Assembly: GCA_963722555.1 (NCBI GenBank)
Contig: CAVRNQ010000006.1
Coordinates: 868,001 to 932,000, forward strand
Origin: Bog-366 sp963722555
GTDB lineage: Bacteria > Acidobacteriota > Terriglobia > UBA7540
Length of the DNA stretch: 64,000 nucleotides
Direction of reading: 5' to 3'
Both the position numbers and the translations under genes were made by a program. Numbering within the stretch: position 1 is the stretch's first letter; each line of letters starts with the position of its first letter. Under the pieces are notes generated by a model. That model was not told the DNA's origin, searched no databases, and saw only the letters and a list, made by a program, of their open reading frames with translations. This document shows, piece by piece, positions 32,658-42,298 of this stretch.

Positions 32658-35600
32658 ATGAAATCTAATCTTCGATGGTTTCTAGCAAGTGCCGTCGGAA
32701 GGGTAGCATTTTTGCTTTTGGCCCTTGTATGTTTGTTGCCAGCCACGATCTGGGCGCAGGATACGGCCACGATCATGGGGACCGTATCGGACTCTTCCGG
32801 TGCGGTGATGCCCAGCGTGACGGTCACCGTTACCAACCCTGACAGAGGTTTCGTCCGGGTGGTGGCCTCCAACTCAGCCGGAGAGTACACGGCAGTGAGA
32901 ATCCCGATCGGTAACTACGTTATCAGCGCAGAGGCCGCCGGGTTTCAAAAAATCGTACGCTCGGGAATTGCCGTCACGGCGGGCCAGTTACAACGCGTGG
33001 ATCTGACCTTGACGGTGGGGCAGGTTTCCCAACAGGTCGAGGTCGTCGGGAACATCGCGAAAGTCGAAACTGAAAGTGCGACAATCTCCGACGTCGTGAC
33101 CTCCAAACAAATCGACAACCTGGCCCTGAATGGCGAGAACATTATGGCCCTGGAGTTTCTCATTCCCGGCGCGGCCATCACCGATAGCCAGGGAGACGCC
33201 ATGCAACTGGGTCACAATGGTGCCGAGGTGAATGTCTCTTTCAACGGCAACCGCATCGAGTACAGCCAACTCGAATACGATGGAGGAAACAACGCCCAGG
33301 AAAGCTCCACGTCCATCGGGGGCGCGGTTACTCCTGCAGTTGAGTCCATCGCGGAATTTCGCATTTCCACTTCCAACTACGGCGCGGATGTGGGCCAGCA
33401 CGCGGGAGCACTCGTCGAGATGGTGACCAAGGGCGGCACCAAGGACTTCCACGGCGGCGCACATGAATCCGTCCGGAACCAGATCCTGGACGCGAACGAC
33501 TGGTTTTCGAATCAGCAGATCAATCCTCCGGGCGGGCATGCTGCCAAGACGCCCCTGCAGTGGAACATCTTCGGCTACACCTTTGGTGGACCCTTCTACA
33601 TTCCCAAGGTCTACAACACCAGCAAACAGAAGACCTTCTTCTTCTGGTCGCAGGAATGGGCCAAGTATCGCGCGGCCACAGTTCGCACGGGATCGGTTCC
33701 CACGGCGCGCATGAGGCAAGGTGACTTCAGTGAATGCGCGGGGGGGGCGAACGATCTGAGCGGACAGTATCCGAATATATTCGGCTCATCGCACTGCCAT
33801 CTGCCAAATTTGGGTGGTGAGGTGGGGGTGGTGGACACCGTCACTCCTGTGAACAACAACGGAGCGGATTGGCTCGACTCTTATGTTCCCCTCCCCAACA
33901 ACGGTCCGGTTGGATACATCGGCGCGCACAAGGTGCCCATCAATTTCAGCGACACCCTCTTTCGTGTGGACCAAAACCTCAGCGACAAGGCCTCGGTGTT
34001 TGTCCGCTTCTCCAGTGATACCTGGGTCAGAAACTATGTGCCGGCTCTCTGGACGGGGTCGAGCTACGATACCACTGCCTCGAACTATGATGTCCCTGCC
34101 CGGCAGGCGGTCATGCATTTCAACTACAACATCAAACCTACGCTCATGAACGAATTCATCATGAGCTATACGGACACCCCGCACACGATCGCCACGTTGG
34201 CGGGTCCGGGAAGTATCTCCGGGTCCAACCTGAAACCTTCAGATTGGAGCGCCAGCACCTTCTTCCCGGCTAACGCCGCAGTTAGGCTGCTTCCGGGAGT
34301 CGGCGTCGACGGAGGAATACCCTTTAGTTTCTGGATTAACCAAGGAAACTTCCGGGGTCCCTACGATGCCGAACCTGTCTACACCTATCGTGACAACGTA
34401 GCCTGGATCCACGGGAAGCACACCATCAAGGCCGGCTTCTTCCTGGAGAAATTCCAGCTTACGGAGCAATTCGGCACTCCTACCCAAGGGCAATACTATT
34501 TCACCAATTCCGGCCCGCTCACAACCGGCAACGGCTTGGCGGACATGTTCCTGGGCAGGATCAACTACTACCAGGAAGGAACCTTCAACAATCACGGCGT
34601 GTACACCGGCGGTTACGGTGTGGGACACTGGAGGCGGACGGACTTTGAGCCCTACCTCCAGGACGACTGGAAAGTCACCCGCAAGCTGACTCTCAACTTC
34701 GGTGTGCGCTATTACCTGTTGATTCCTCCCCATGACGTCACGAAGCCGGGGAATGACTCGAGCTTCATCGCCTCGCTCTACAATCCGGCCCTCGCCTCTG
34801 TGCTAGGCGCCGACGGAAACCTGCACCCGAACCCGGCTACAGGCCAGATCTATGACTTCTCAGGCTTTGGCAATGGTCTGGTGGAATGCGGTGCAGGCCC
34901 GATCGCGAAGGGCTGCCAGGTACCCTGGAAATATAACATCGGACCCCGTTTCGGTTTTGCCTATGATCCCACGGGGACCGGGAAGACGTCTATCCGCGGC
35001 GGATTCGGTATCTACTACGAACCCGGAAACGGCAACGACGCCAACGTCATCGGCCTGGAGGGCAACGCCCCCACCACCCTGGGGCCCATCAAGTACAACA
35101 TTGATGGCTACAACTTCGAGTCCGGCGGGTTCGCCGGTATCAGCCCGGCCGATCTCCAGTCCATTCCCTATTTCCAGAAGAACCCCGCCGTGAGCCAGTA
35201 CAACCTCAACGTGCAACATGAGTTTCGAGGGAACAACATCCTGACTGTGGCTTACGTCGGTACTCAGGGACGGCATTTGGATTCGAATCGCAACCTGAAC
35301 CAACTTTCCATCCCCGTCGTGCAGAACATGACGGTTCCTGCCTTGTCCTCTGGAAACGGGGGCCCCTGCGATGCGAATGGCGTGTGCGACGTGCAGGACG
35401 TCCTCATCCACAACACCGCACCCGTCAATTACTTCCGCTACTACCAGGGGTTCGGCAACATCCGGCAAAAGCAGTTTACGGCCGTGTCCAGCTATAACGC
35501 TCTGCAGGCAAACTTCCGGCACACGACGGGCTACGGCCTCACCTTCCAAGCTGCCTACACTTGGTCCCACATGATCGACAATTCCACCAATGCTTACCAG

Positions 35601-36311
35601 TTTGGCTCGGTGGATGAGAACTACAACATGGACCGGTGGAAGGCAACTTCCGACCTTAACCGTGCCCAGATCCTGATGTTGAACTACATCTACGATCTGC
35701 CGTTCTTCAAGCACTCAACAAGTGCTCTCCTCAGGCAGTCCTTGGGGGGATGGCGCGTTAGTGGCATCACCTCTTTCTTTACTGGAATGCCCGCCGGCCC
35801 CAGCCTCTATGGCGCCTGTGGCGTTTCAGGGTACCAAACTGGAATCGGCGGCAACATGATGTGCAATTCGGTAGGCCCTGTCAAAATCCAGAAGAGCACC
35901 TACCAGGATCTCACCTACGGTCCCATGCAGAGGTGGTTTGACCCCTCGACCATGTCTCAGCCTACCCTGGATCAATACTACGCCAACGGTGAGGCAGGCA
36001 TGTTCGGCACCATGGGGCGCAATGTCCTTGCCGGTCCCGGCCGCAACAACTTTGACCTCGCCCTCTTCAAGGAAGTTCAGTTCCCCTGGTTCAAGGGCGA
36101 GCATTCCACGTTACAGTTCCGGCTGGAAACCTTCAACTCCTTCAACCATCCGCAGTGGCAGGGCGTCAACATGGGCTGCAACGGCGATAACACGGACAAG
36201 AACGCCTTTGGCCGTACCTGTGGCGGGGATACGTACAACCCGGGCAATGGCGAAGTTGCTGGCGCCTGGAGCCCACGTAACATCCAACTCGGCATGAAGT
36301 TCATCTTCTAG
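32658..36311 (+). CDS. Oar-type TonB-dependent outer membrane receptor
   Basis: 1,217 residues. A signal peptide ends at IWA|QD; the next 90 residues form a carboxypeptidase-regulatory-like beta domain (ATIMGTVSDSSGAVMPSVTVTVTN). A plug domain follows, with VEMVTKGGTKDFHGGAHESVRN, and then a long 22-strand-type barrel ending in the aromatic terminus GMKFIF. This architecture is abundant in Acidobacteriota and related to Myxococcus Oar; it is thought to import oligosaccharides or peptides with TonB energy. The ATG at 32658 follows AAGGAGA. A strong terminator lies 33 bp after the stop, so it is a single-gene unit. Confidence 0.93.
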   Translation: MKSNLRWFLASAVGRVAFLLLALVCLLPATIWAQDTATIMGTVSDSSGAVMPSVTVTVTNPDRGFVRVVASNSAGEYTAVRIPIGNYVISAEAAGFQKIVRSGIAVTAGQLQRVDLTLTVGQVSQQVEVVGNIAKVETESATISDVVTSKQIDNLALNGENIMALEFLIPGAAITDSQGDAMQLGHNGAEVNVSFNGNRIEYSQLEYDGGNNAQESSTSIGGAVTPAVESIAEFRISTSNYGADVGQHAGALVEMVTKGGTKDFHGGAHESVRNQILDANDWFSNQQINPPGGHAAKTPLQWNIFGYTFGGPFYIPKVYNTSKQKTFFFWSQEWAKYRAATVRTGSVPTARMRQGDFSECAGGANDLSGQYPNIFGSSHCHLPNLGGEVGVVDTVTPVNNNGADWLDSYVPLPNNGPVGYIGAHKVPINFSDTLFRVDQNLSDKASVFVRFSSDTWVRNYVPALWTGSSYDTTASNYDVPARQAVMHFNYNIKPTLMNEFIMSYTDTPHTIATLAGPGSISGSNLKPSDWSASTFFPANAAVRLLPGVGVDGGIPFSFWINQGNFRGPYDAEPVYTYRDNVAWIHGKHTIKAGFFLEKFQLTEQFGTPTQGQYYFTNSGPLTTGNGLADMFLGRINYYQEGTFNNHGVYTGGYGVGHWRRTDFEPYLQDDWKVTRKLTLNFGVRYYLLIPPHDVTKPGNDSSFIASLYNPALASVLGADGNLHPNPATGQIYDFSGFGNGLVECGAGPIAKGCQVPWKYNIGPRFGFAYDPTGTGKTSIRGGFGIYYEPGNGNDANVIGLEGNAPTTLGPIKYNIDGYNFESGGFAGISPADLQSIPYFQKNPAVSQYNLNVQHEFRGNNILTVAYVGTQGRHLDSNRNLNQLSIPVVQNMTVPALSSGNGGPCDANGVCDVQDVLIHNTAPVNYFRYYQGFGNIRQKQFTAVSSYNALQANFRHTTGYGLTFQAAYTWSHMIDNSTNAYQFGSVDENYNMDRWKATSDLNRAQILMLNYIYDLPFFKHSTSALLRQSLGGWRVSGITSFFTGMPAGPSLYGACGVSGYQTGIGGNMMCNSVGPVKIQKSTYQDLTYGPMQRWFDPSTMSQPTLDQYYANGEAGMFGTMGRNVLAGPGRNNFDLALFKEVQFPWFKGEHSTLQFRLETFNSFNHPQWQGVNMGCNGDNTDKNAFGRTCGGDTYNPGNGEVAGAWSPRNIQLGMKFIF

Positions 36312-36343
36312 TTTGACGTGTTGCTGGTTTGATTGCTTCCTAG

Positions 36344-36385
36344 GCCCTGGCTGCCCCTTCGGGGGCAGCCAGGGCTTGTTTTTTT
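36344..36385 (+). terminator. Rho-independent terminator of the TonB-receptor gene
   Basis: GCCCTGGCTGCCCC (36344-36357) pairs with its complement (about 36361-36375) around a TTCG-type loop, followed by TTGTTTTTTT. Confidence 0.95.
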
Positions 36386-36499
36386 GGTGGCAGGGTCTTT
36401 CGACCAAGCTGTGTGGCGTAATTCTGAAGTGACCGCCGCTGCAGGTGCGCCCCGGCCTAAGCCCGGATTTTTCACCACGGAAATGGAAGAGCAGGGCTT

Positions 36500-37042
36500 T
36501 ACAGGCTGCGGAGAAACTCGTATGCGGTGTCATTCTGAGCATGGATAGCCGAAAACGGCTATCCGTGATGTCAGAAACGGGTGCCGCGGGGTAAGGCCGA
36601 AGGGTACGTTTTCCGTGCCCTGCAAGGGCACAAGATAGTAGCCGGGGGCAACGCCCCCGGAAAGCGCCAGGCTCGTTCCCCCGACCCTGAAGGGGTCGAA
36701 TTACCCTGGGTCGCAGGAGGCAAGACCGGCGTGACGCCACCCGGATTCGACCCCTCCAGGGTCGGACCTTGTCGGGGGCGAGTTTTCCGGGGGCGTTGCC
36801 CCCGGCTACTGTATCGATCCCCTGCGGGGATCAAGGATGGACAGTTCCGAGGACGTTCTGGGGGCGCAAGAAGCAGGTAAGACGCCTCCCGGTCCGCTCG
36901 GCCTAAGTTGCCGAACTGAAACGAGTAATTCATCTAGTTTCTGGAGAGGAGCCGCAGGCGGTCCTGAGTGAAGCGAAGGAAGAATCTCGCACTGCCATGA
37001 AAATGCACAGAGCGAGATTCTTCGCTTCGCTCAGAATGACAG
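36500..37042. repeat. Family 1 repeat copy B, split by a family 3 repeat
   Basis: The left end TACAGGCTGCGG with TGTCATTCTGAGC lies at 36500-36540. The rest, matching the reverse complement of copy G (GAGCCGCAGGCGGTCCTGAGTG onward), lies at 36946-37042. Between them sits the 225-bp composite repeat, consistent with nested insertion. Confidence 0.7.
36616..36840 (-). repeat. 225-bp composite hairpin repeat, copy 2
   Basis: Inverted copy of 6316-6540, of exactly the same length, with the same order of palindromes read on the other strand and only scattered base differences. Confidence 0.9.
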
Positions 37043-37135
37043 GGAAAGGCTCAGGACGACACCAGGGTAGCGCTTTTCCGTACCTTGTAAAGCCCTAGAC
37101 TTCCGGCAGCCCCCTTGAAGCGTCCCAGCGTGGTG
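37036..37135 (+). repeat. 100-bp direct repeat, left copy
   Basis: Runs from ATGACAG through AAGGCTCAGGACGACACC, GTAGCGCTTTTCCGTACCT and GTAAAGCCC to CGTGGTG. It recurs in the same orientation at 37658-37757 with a few differences. Confidence 0.85.
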
Positions 37136-37210
37136 GGCGGGATGTCGGACAATTAGGCACTTTGCCCTTACGATTCTGCCTACTGGTGGGCTAAACGGGT
37201 AATAACTCTA

Positions 37211-37239
37211 TTGACAAGCCACGGGTACGGTGCTAGCCT
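37211..37239 (+). promoter_or_regulatory. Promoter-like sequence between the direct repeats
   Basis: TTGACA (37211-37216), 17-bp spacer, TAGCCT (37234-37239). The -35 is perfect, the -10 weak. No gene is assigned to it; the GH2 gene begins 600 bp further on. Confidence 0.4.
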
Positions 37240-37657
37240 CTAAGTCTTGCGGCCGAACAGGGCTCGGCCTGAGGTGCGTCCCGATCAACGGATTACCCGA
37301 GAATCACACCACCCTGATGGCCTCGAACGACGAAAGCGCGATGCTTATGCAGAGAGTGGAGGACTCCGGCCTGCACCAAATGTGGGGGCTCACCTATGCG
37401 CTAATCAAGGTCAGGAACGGAGCGCTGACCCATAAAGATGTTAAAAATGAAGGAACCTCCGGGGATGTGTATGAAAACAAAGGTGAGAGTGACAAAATGG
37501 ACGACAATCGAGACGACTTTGTGACCGAAAATGCACGGGTTTGGCGATAATCGGGGCGAAACCAGAGTGTTATTGAAAGGAAAAGAGAGAGTTGTTGGGC
37601 GCGCGGCCGAGAAATGTTCCTTCCTTCGTTCCACTCAGGACCGCCTGCGGCTCCTCC

Positions 37658-37757
37658 GGATGACAGCGGAAGGCTCAGGACGACACCAGGGTAGCGCTTT
37701 TCCGTACCTCGTAAAGCCCCGCCCTTCCGGTAGCCCCCCTGAAGCGTCCCCGCGTGG
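37658..37757 (+). repeat. 100-bp direct repeat, right copy
   Basis: Direct copy of 37036-37135. It is preceded at 37612-37657 by a family 1 fragment (TCCTTCCTTCGTTCCACTC) and ends in the family 2 terminus CGTGGTGAGAAAT. Confidence 0.85.
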
Positions 37758-37852
37758 TGAGAAATTCGGGCCATCAGCTTGCCTTCTCCCCGTTGCTTCC
37801 GGTGTTACAATCGGCGCGGCATGATCATGCGCACGGAAGGGGGTTCGCTCAT

Positions 37853-40840
37853 ATGAATCGGCGGAAATTTGTGCGTTCTCTTGGCGCGTCGGCGGTCGTT
37901 TCGAGATTAGCGCTGACAGCGGATTCAGCGTTCCCATGGCTCAAGGGAGATTCGCGTGGCATGTCATCTGAGGAAGCCTCTGCTTTTCCTCACGCGGGCG
38001 GCCCGGGAGCGAATCCCGTTTGGCCCCGGCCGGCGATCGTTCCGCTGCCCACGCAGACGGCCGGGGTTGCTGAGCATATGGTGGATTTGGGCGGGACTTG
38101 GAAATTTACGACTTCCCCCCCTGCGGCCTTCTGGACGAATGAGGCCGACCCCGCGGCTTGGTCGGATGTCCTGGTTCCGGGCGAACTCACCGCCCAGGGA
38201 ATCCCGATTGCGAGAGATGTCGAGTATCCCTACAAGCGGTCACTTCGAATTCCCGCCGAGGCGGCTGGCAAGAGGCTTCTGCTCCGGTTCGCCGGGGTTT
38301 ACAGCTATGCGCGCATTTGGGTGAACGGGAAGTTCTTGCGAGACCACCAGGGCGGCTTTACGTCGTGGGATTGCAATATCAGCGACTATGTAACACCCGG
38401 GCAGGCAGCCTGGTTGACCGTCGGGGTGACGGACCGATCCGACGAGATTTCCTATGCCAGCAATTATGCCAAACACTACGTGGGCGGAATTCTGCGCGAG
38501 GTCAAGCTGCTTATCCTGCCGCGGGATTATCTTTCCAGGTTCCAGGTTGAAACCGCCTTCGATTCGTCATACACGCAGGCGCAGCTTAGAGTAACCGTGG
38601 CCGCCACGTTTCACGGTGGGCAGAGCGCTGCTTTGAAGCTGCATCTGAAGGATCCTCAAGGGGATGCTGTTCCTCTGAATGCCAACTCGGTGCAGCTTAC
38701 CGTCCGGAGCCCGGAGGCAAGCTTTGAGATTCCCGTTCGCTCGCCCTCCAAATGGGACGCCGAACACCCGAACCTCTACACGCTGGAGGCTGACGTGTTC
38801 GTGGATGGCGCCTGGACGCAGAAACTTATGAGGAAGGTCGGATTTCGGAAGATCGAGCGGCGCAAGAACCGCCTTTACGTTAACGGTGACGAAGTGAAAC
38901 TGCGGGGCGTCTGCCGGCATGACGTTCACCCGCTGCGGGGACGCTCGACGACTCCCGAAATGGATGAGAAGGATGTGATTCTGCTCCGCGACGCCAACGT
39001 AAACTTCGTCCGAACCTCGCATTATCCTCCCACGGAGAGCTTTCTGGAAGCCTGCGACCAATACGGAATCTATGTCGAAGAAGAATCGGCAGTGTGCTTC
39101 GTAAACCAATCGTGGTCGCTGGCTGCCCCGGCCGAATCGGCGCCCGAATTCACGGCGAGGTATATGAACCAGTTTGCGGAAATGGTCGAGCGGGACCGAA
39201 ACCATCCCTCGGTTATTATCTGGTCATTGGGGAATGAGAGCCATTGGGGAATGAATTTCGAGAAAGAGCGCGCCTACGCCAGGCAGGAGGACCCGACGCG
39301 GCCGGTCATCTTCAGTTATCCCGAGACCGTTCCCAAAGACCTCAGCGGCTATGACCTCTACAGTGAACACTATCCGCAGTTTGATGCCGATTTGACGAGC
39401 CCAGACATTCCGAAACTCAATGATGAATACGCACACATCTCCTGCTATAACACTGGCACTTTGAAGCGCGATCCGGGGGTAAGGAACTTCTGGGGACACA
39501 GTATGAAACGCTTCTGGGAGAACTGCTATAACGCGCCAGGGTGCCTGGGCGGAGCGATCTGGGGTGGCTTCGACGAGGTCTTCATGCTGCCCGAATCGCC
39601 CGTGGGCTATGGAGAGTGGGGGATCATCGACGGATGGCGGCGGCCTAAGCCTGAGTATTGGCTCACCCAGAAAGCCTATTCACCGGTACGCGTCGCGGAC
39701 GGGGAAATCTCGAACCCCGGGGCGGGTCAACCCCTGGAGATTCCAGCCGGCAACTGGTTCTGCCATACCAATTTCAGCGAGCTCAAGACCCTCTGGAGCT
39801 TGGGAAATGAGTCAGGGGAAACCACGCGCGCCAATATTGCTCCCGGCGCCCGAGGGACACTCCGAATTCCGCCGCGTGGTTGGCTTGACGGAGATGTTCT
39901 CAATTTGAAATTCTACCGCGCCGGCGGAATTCTGGTTGATGAGTTTAACCTGCGGCTGGGCGTGAAACCGAAAGTCTTTCCACATGCGCAGGGGCCAGCG
40001 CCGAAGGTTATTGAGGATGCGCAGTCCCTGACCGTCCAAGGTGGAAACTTCCACGTTGTTTTCAGCAAGAGAACGGGCCTGATCACCGAGGGGGTTTTTC
40101 GCGGCAGAAAGATCCTGGAAAGCGGACCCTTCCTGAACCTGGGCTCACCCATCTTGCCACCCTGGTGGCCGACCAGCATCCGGCACTCCTCGGCTGGGGA
40201 TGAGGCGGTAATAAGTCTAGCCGGGGGCTACATGGCTCGGCACGGGGCGGAGGCGGAACGGGTAACCGTTGATTTTGAGATCAGAATTGATGGCCGGGGG
40301 TTGATCACAACCGACTACGCGATTCACGACCAACCCAAGGGCATCAGTGAAGTCGGGGTGGCCTACACGCTTCCGAGTTCGATTGACCGGCTGACGTGGG
40401 ACGGAAAGTCTCTGTGGTCCGCCTATCCCTGTGACCACATCGGCCGCCCTCAAGGGACTGCAATGCGAGAGGCCGGCGCCCCGGCGGAGACCTACCGCAA
40501 CGAACCCAAGGGGCCATGGTCCCAAGACTCAAAGGATTTCTTCCTTTACGGACCCGACGACCCCGGCGGCCGGGGCACGAACGATTTTCGCAGCCTCAAG
40601 GAGAACATTTGGCACGCGTCTTGTGTCCTGGCGGGAACAGAATTGCGGGTCAGAGCAGAATCTGACGGCACAGCGGCGGTCCGGGCTGAGGTGTTGCCGG
40701 AAGGCAAAGTGCGGTTCAATATCAACAATTTGTGGGGCTATCCGGACCTGGAGTGGGGAAACTACACGCAGCCGGTAACTCTCCCGCAGGGCTACACGAA
40801 TAGCGTGCGAATGCGCTTCACCGACACTGATGAAAGTTAA
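37853..40840 (+). CDS. Exported GH2-family glycosidase (beta-galactosidase-like)
   Basis: 995 residues. The N-terminus MNRRKFVRSLGASAVV is Tat-like. A galactose-binding-like sugar-binding domain (about 70-230, RIWVNGKFLRDHQGGF), an immunoglobulin-like domain and a TIM barrel (from GVCRHDVHPLRGR) follow in GH2 order. The acid/base is E462 in IWSLGNESHWG and the nucleophile E525 in NDEYAHI. About 300 further residues form a C-terminal beta-sandwich resembling the small chain of LacZ. GH2 covers beta-galactosidase, glucuronidase and mannosidase; the DEYAH form favours beta-galactosidase-like. It starts a three-gene plus-strand set with the unknown Tat protein and the nitrilase-like gene. Confidence 0.9.
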   Translation: MNRRKFVRSLGASAVVSRLALTADSAFPWLKGDSRGMSSEEASAFPHAGGPGANPVWPRPAIVPLPTQTAGVAEHMVDLGGTWKFTTSPPAAFWTNEADPAAWSDVLVPGELTAQGIPIARDVEYPYKRSLRIPAEAAGKRLLLRFAGVYSYARIWVNGKFLRDHQGGFTSWDCNISDYVTPGQAAWLTVGVTDRSDEISYASNYAKHYVGGILREVKLLILPRDYLSRFQVETAFDSSYTQAQLRVTVAATFHGGQSAALKLHLKDPQGDAVPLNANSVQLTVRSPEASFEIPVRSPSKWDAEHPNLYTLEADVFVDGAWTQKLMRKVGFRKIERRKNRLYVNGDEVKLRGVCRHDVHPLRGRSTTPEMDEKDVILLRDANVNFVRTSHYPPTESFLEACDQYGIYVEEESAVCFVNQSWSLAAPAESAPEFTARYMNQFAEMVERDRNHPSVIIWSLGNESHWGMNFEKERAYARQEDPTRPVIFSYPETVPKDLSGYDLYSEHYPQFDADLTSPDIPKLNDEYAHISCYNTGTLKRDPGVRNFWGHSMKRFWENCYNAPGCLGGAIWGGFDEVFMLPESPVGYGEWGIIDGWRRPKPEYWLTQKAYSPVRVADGEISNPGAGQPLEIPAGNWFCHTNFSELKTLWSLGNESGETTRANIAPGARGTLRIPPRGWLDGDVLNLKFYRAGGILVDEFNLRLGVKPKVFPHAQGPAPKVIEDAQSLTVQGGNFHVVFSKRTGLITEGVFRGRKILESGPFLNLGSPILPPWWPTSIRHSSAGDEAVISLAGGYMARHGAEAERVTVDFEIRIDGRGLITTDYAIHDQPKGISEVGVAYTLPSSIDRLTWDGKSLWSAYPCDHIGRPQGTAMREAGAPAETYRNEPKGPWSQDSKDFFLYGPDDPGGRGTNDFRSLKENIWHASCVLAGTELRVRAESDGTAAVRAEVLPEGKVRFNINNLWGYPDLEWGNYTQPVTLPQGYTNSVRMRFTDTDES

Positions 40841-40887
40841 ACAGGGCGATAAGCATCGCTGTGGCACGTTGGGCAGTTTCTGCTTTT

Positions 40888-40954
40888 CGTAGCGGCGCCC
40901 TTCAGGGCGGCATCGTAGATTCAAAGACTTGCCCGCCTAAAGGCGGCCTCTACG
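40888..40954. repeat. Short inverted repeat after the GH2 gene
   Basis: CGTAGCGGCGCCC..GGGCGGC at the left and GCCCGCC..GGCGGCCTCTACG at the right give two small hairpins and complementary outer ends. It lies in the 208-bp gap before the next gene. Confidence 0.6.
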
Positions 40955-41048
40955 AGAGCCGGGTCTGAGTTGTCACACAGTCTCTTGCAGGGCTCGCCAA
41001 TTTGCACGAAGGCCACTCGATTTCACCGTGTTCGATAGGAGACCCGTT

Positions 41049-42269
41049 ATGAAGCGTCGCGAGTTTTTTCAAGAGTTGAAAGCCCTGTCCGCGATTTCCG
41101 CCGCCTGGGCTTTCACCGGAGACTCCCGGCTTGGGGCGGCCGAGGACAGAGCCTCGCAATGGATCGACCCGGCCACCACCCGAGACTGGCGGGCTCGCTG
41201 GGAGAAATCCATCCTTGAGCGTTCCGTGAAGAATCGCTATTGCGATACGGAAATGGCCGAGGAACTGGGCTGGCTGGTCAGCCCTTTTCTTGACGGCTTC
41301 TATTATGGGTATCTCGCGACACGCGACACGAAGTGGATCGAGCGGCTGATTGATTGGGCAGACTCCTGCGTCAAGCGCGCTGTCAAGGAACCGGACGGTT
41401 ACCTCGGCTGGCCCAAGGTCAGCGACCAGACGGAAGGCTTTGACTACGACAGCATGTTGGGTGAAGCGATGATGCTGCGCCCCATCGTCCTAATGGCTGA
41501 CGAGATTCTGAATACGCCGGCCCTGAAGGCCCAATGGGGCGGAAAGGCACAGGGCTATCTGGAGCTGGCCGAACGGACCTTCGAGAAGTGGGATTCGCGG
41601 GATTCCTGGCGCGACTGTCAGGTGGGCGGATTGTGGGTGGTCCAGTATTTCGGGATCGATCGCTCCACCGGCCAGTGGACCGAGGGCTATGCGCGACGCA
41701 AGACTGAGGCTTTTTCCCACCCGGACAACAAGGAGAATCTCATCGCCCTCTGGCTCATCACCATGTTCGATGTCACAAAGAAGTCTGTCTATCGGGAACG
41801 GTGTGAGAAGTGGTGGCAGCTTCAAAAGTCGCGCCTGAAAACGCGCGAGGGCGGGAAGTATTTCGTCTGGGACTACTGGGACCCGGCGGGGCCCTGGGAC
41901 TACAAGCCGGATGGCTCGACCAAGCATTGGGTGGGTGTTCACCCTAACGGCGGCTACTACGCGGTTGACCTGGAAGGCATCGTGGCGGCCTTCAAGCACG
42001 GATTGGTCTTCACCCGCGAGGATATCGACCGCCTGATTGTCACCAACCGCGATTTCATGTGGAATCGGCAGGTTCAGGGAGCGAAGTTCCAACGCATCGA
42101 CGGCGGCCAGCCTGACCCGCGATGGAAAAACTCACCCGGCGTTCTGTGGGAAGCGCTCATTCCTTATGACGAGACCTTGCGCAAGATCTTCGTTGCCAAC
42201 CACCGTCCTGATACCTGGGGCGGCTTGAGCGCCACGCCCTGGTTCCTCTCCCTTGCGGCCGGACACTGA
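41049..42269 (+). CDS. Tat-exported protein of unknown function, possible alpha-toroid sugar enzyme
   Basis: 406 residues. It begins MKRREFFQELKAL, a Tat-like leader. The body is rich in Trp, Tyr and acidic residues with many helices (SPFLDGFYYGYLATRDTKWIERLIDWADSC, then GEAMMLRPIVLMADEIL), a pattern seen in alpha/alpha-toroid glycosidases and epimerases. FVWDYWDPAGPWDY and VGVHPNGGYYAVDLEGIV look like substrate-site loops. I do not recognise a named family with confidence. AGGAGA precedes the ATG. It lies between a GH2 and a nitrilase-superfamily gene, so a sugar-related role is inferred. Confidence 0.7.
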   Translation: MKRREFFQELKALSAISAAWAFTGDSRLGAAEDRASQWIDPATTRDWRARWEKSILERSVKNRYCDTEMAEELGWLVSPFLDGFYYGYLATRDTKWIERLIDWADSCVKRAVKEPDGYLGWPKVSDQTEGFDYDSMLGEAMMLRPIVLMADEILNTPALKAQWGGKAQGYLELAERTFEKWDSRDSWRDCQVGGLWVVQYFGIDRSTGQWTEGYARRKTEAFSHPDNKENLIALWLITMFDVTKKSVYRERCEKWWQLQKSRLKTREGGKYFVWDYWDPAGPWDYKPDGSTKHWVGVHPNGGYYAVDLEGIVAAFKHGLVFTREDIDRLIVTNRDFMWNRQVQGAKFQRIDGGQPDPRWKNSPGVLWEALIPYDETLRKIFVANHRPDTWGGLSATPWFLSLAAGH

Positions 42270-42298
42270 GTATAAACAAGAACTGGAGATTGGATGCT

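Larger units (their letters stand above)
36312..37852. other. 1.5-kb repeat mosaic between the TonB receptor and GH2 genes
   Basis: Apart from the terminator this stretch is made of pieces of at least three repeat families, one inside another. A 106-residue open frame at 37230-37550 is the only sizeable frame outside the repeats. It is hydrophilic at the end, lacks any recognised domain and has no good ribosome site, so I do not call it a gene. Confidence 0.7.

Noticed and set aside
37230..37550. 106-residue frame after a promoter-like sequence
   Set aside because: No ribosome site, no domain, and sited between repeats; kept only as a remark in the findings.
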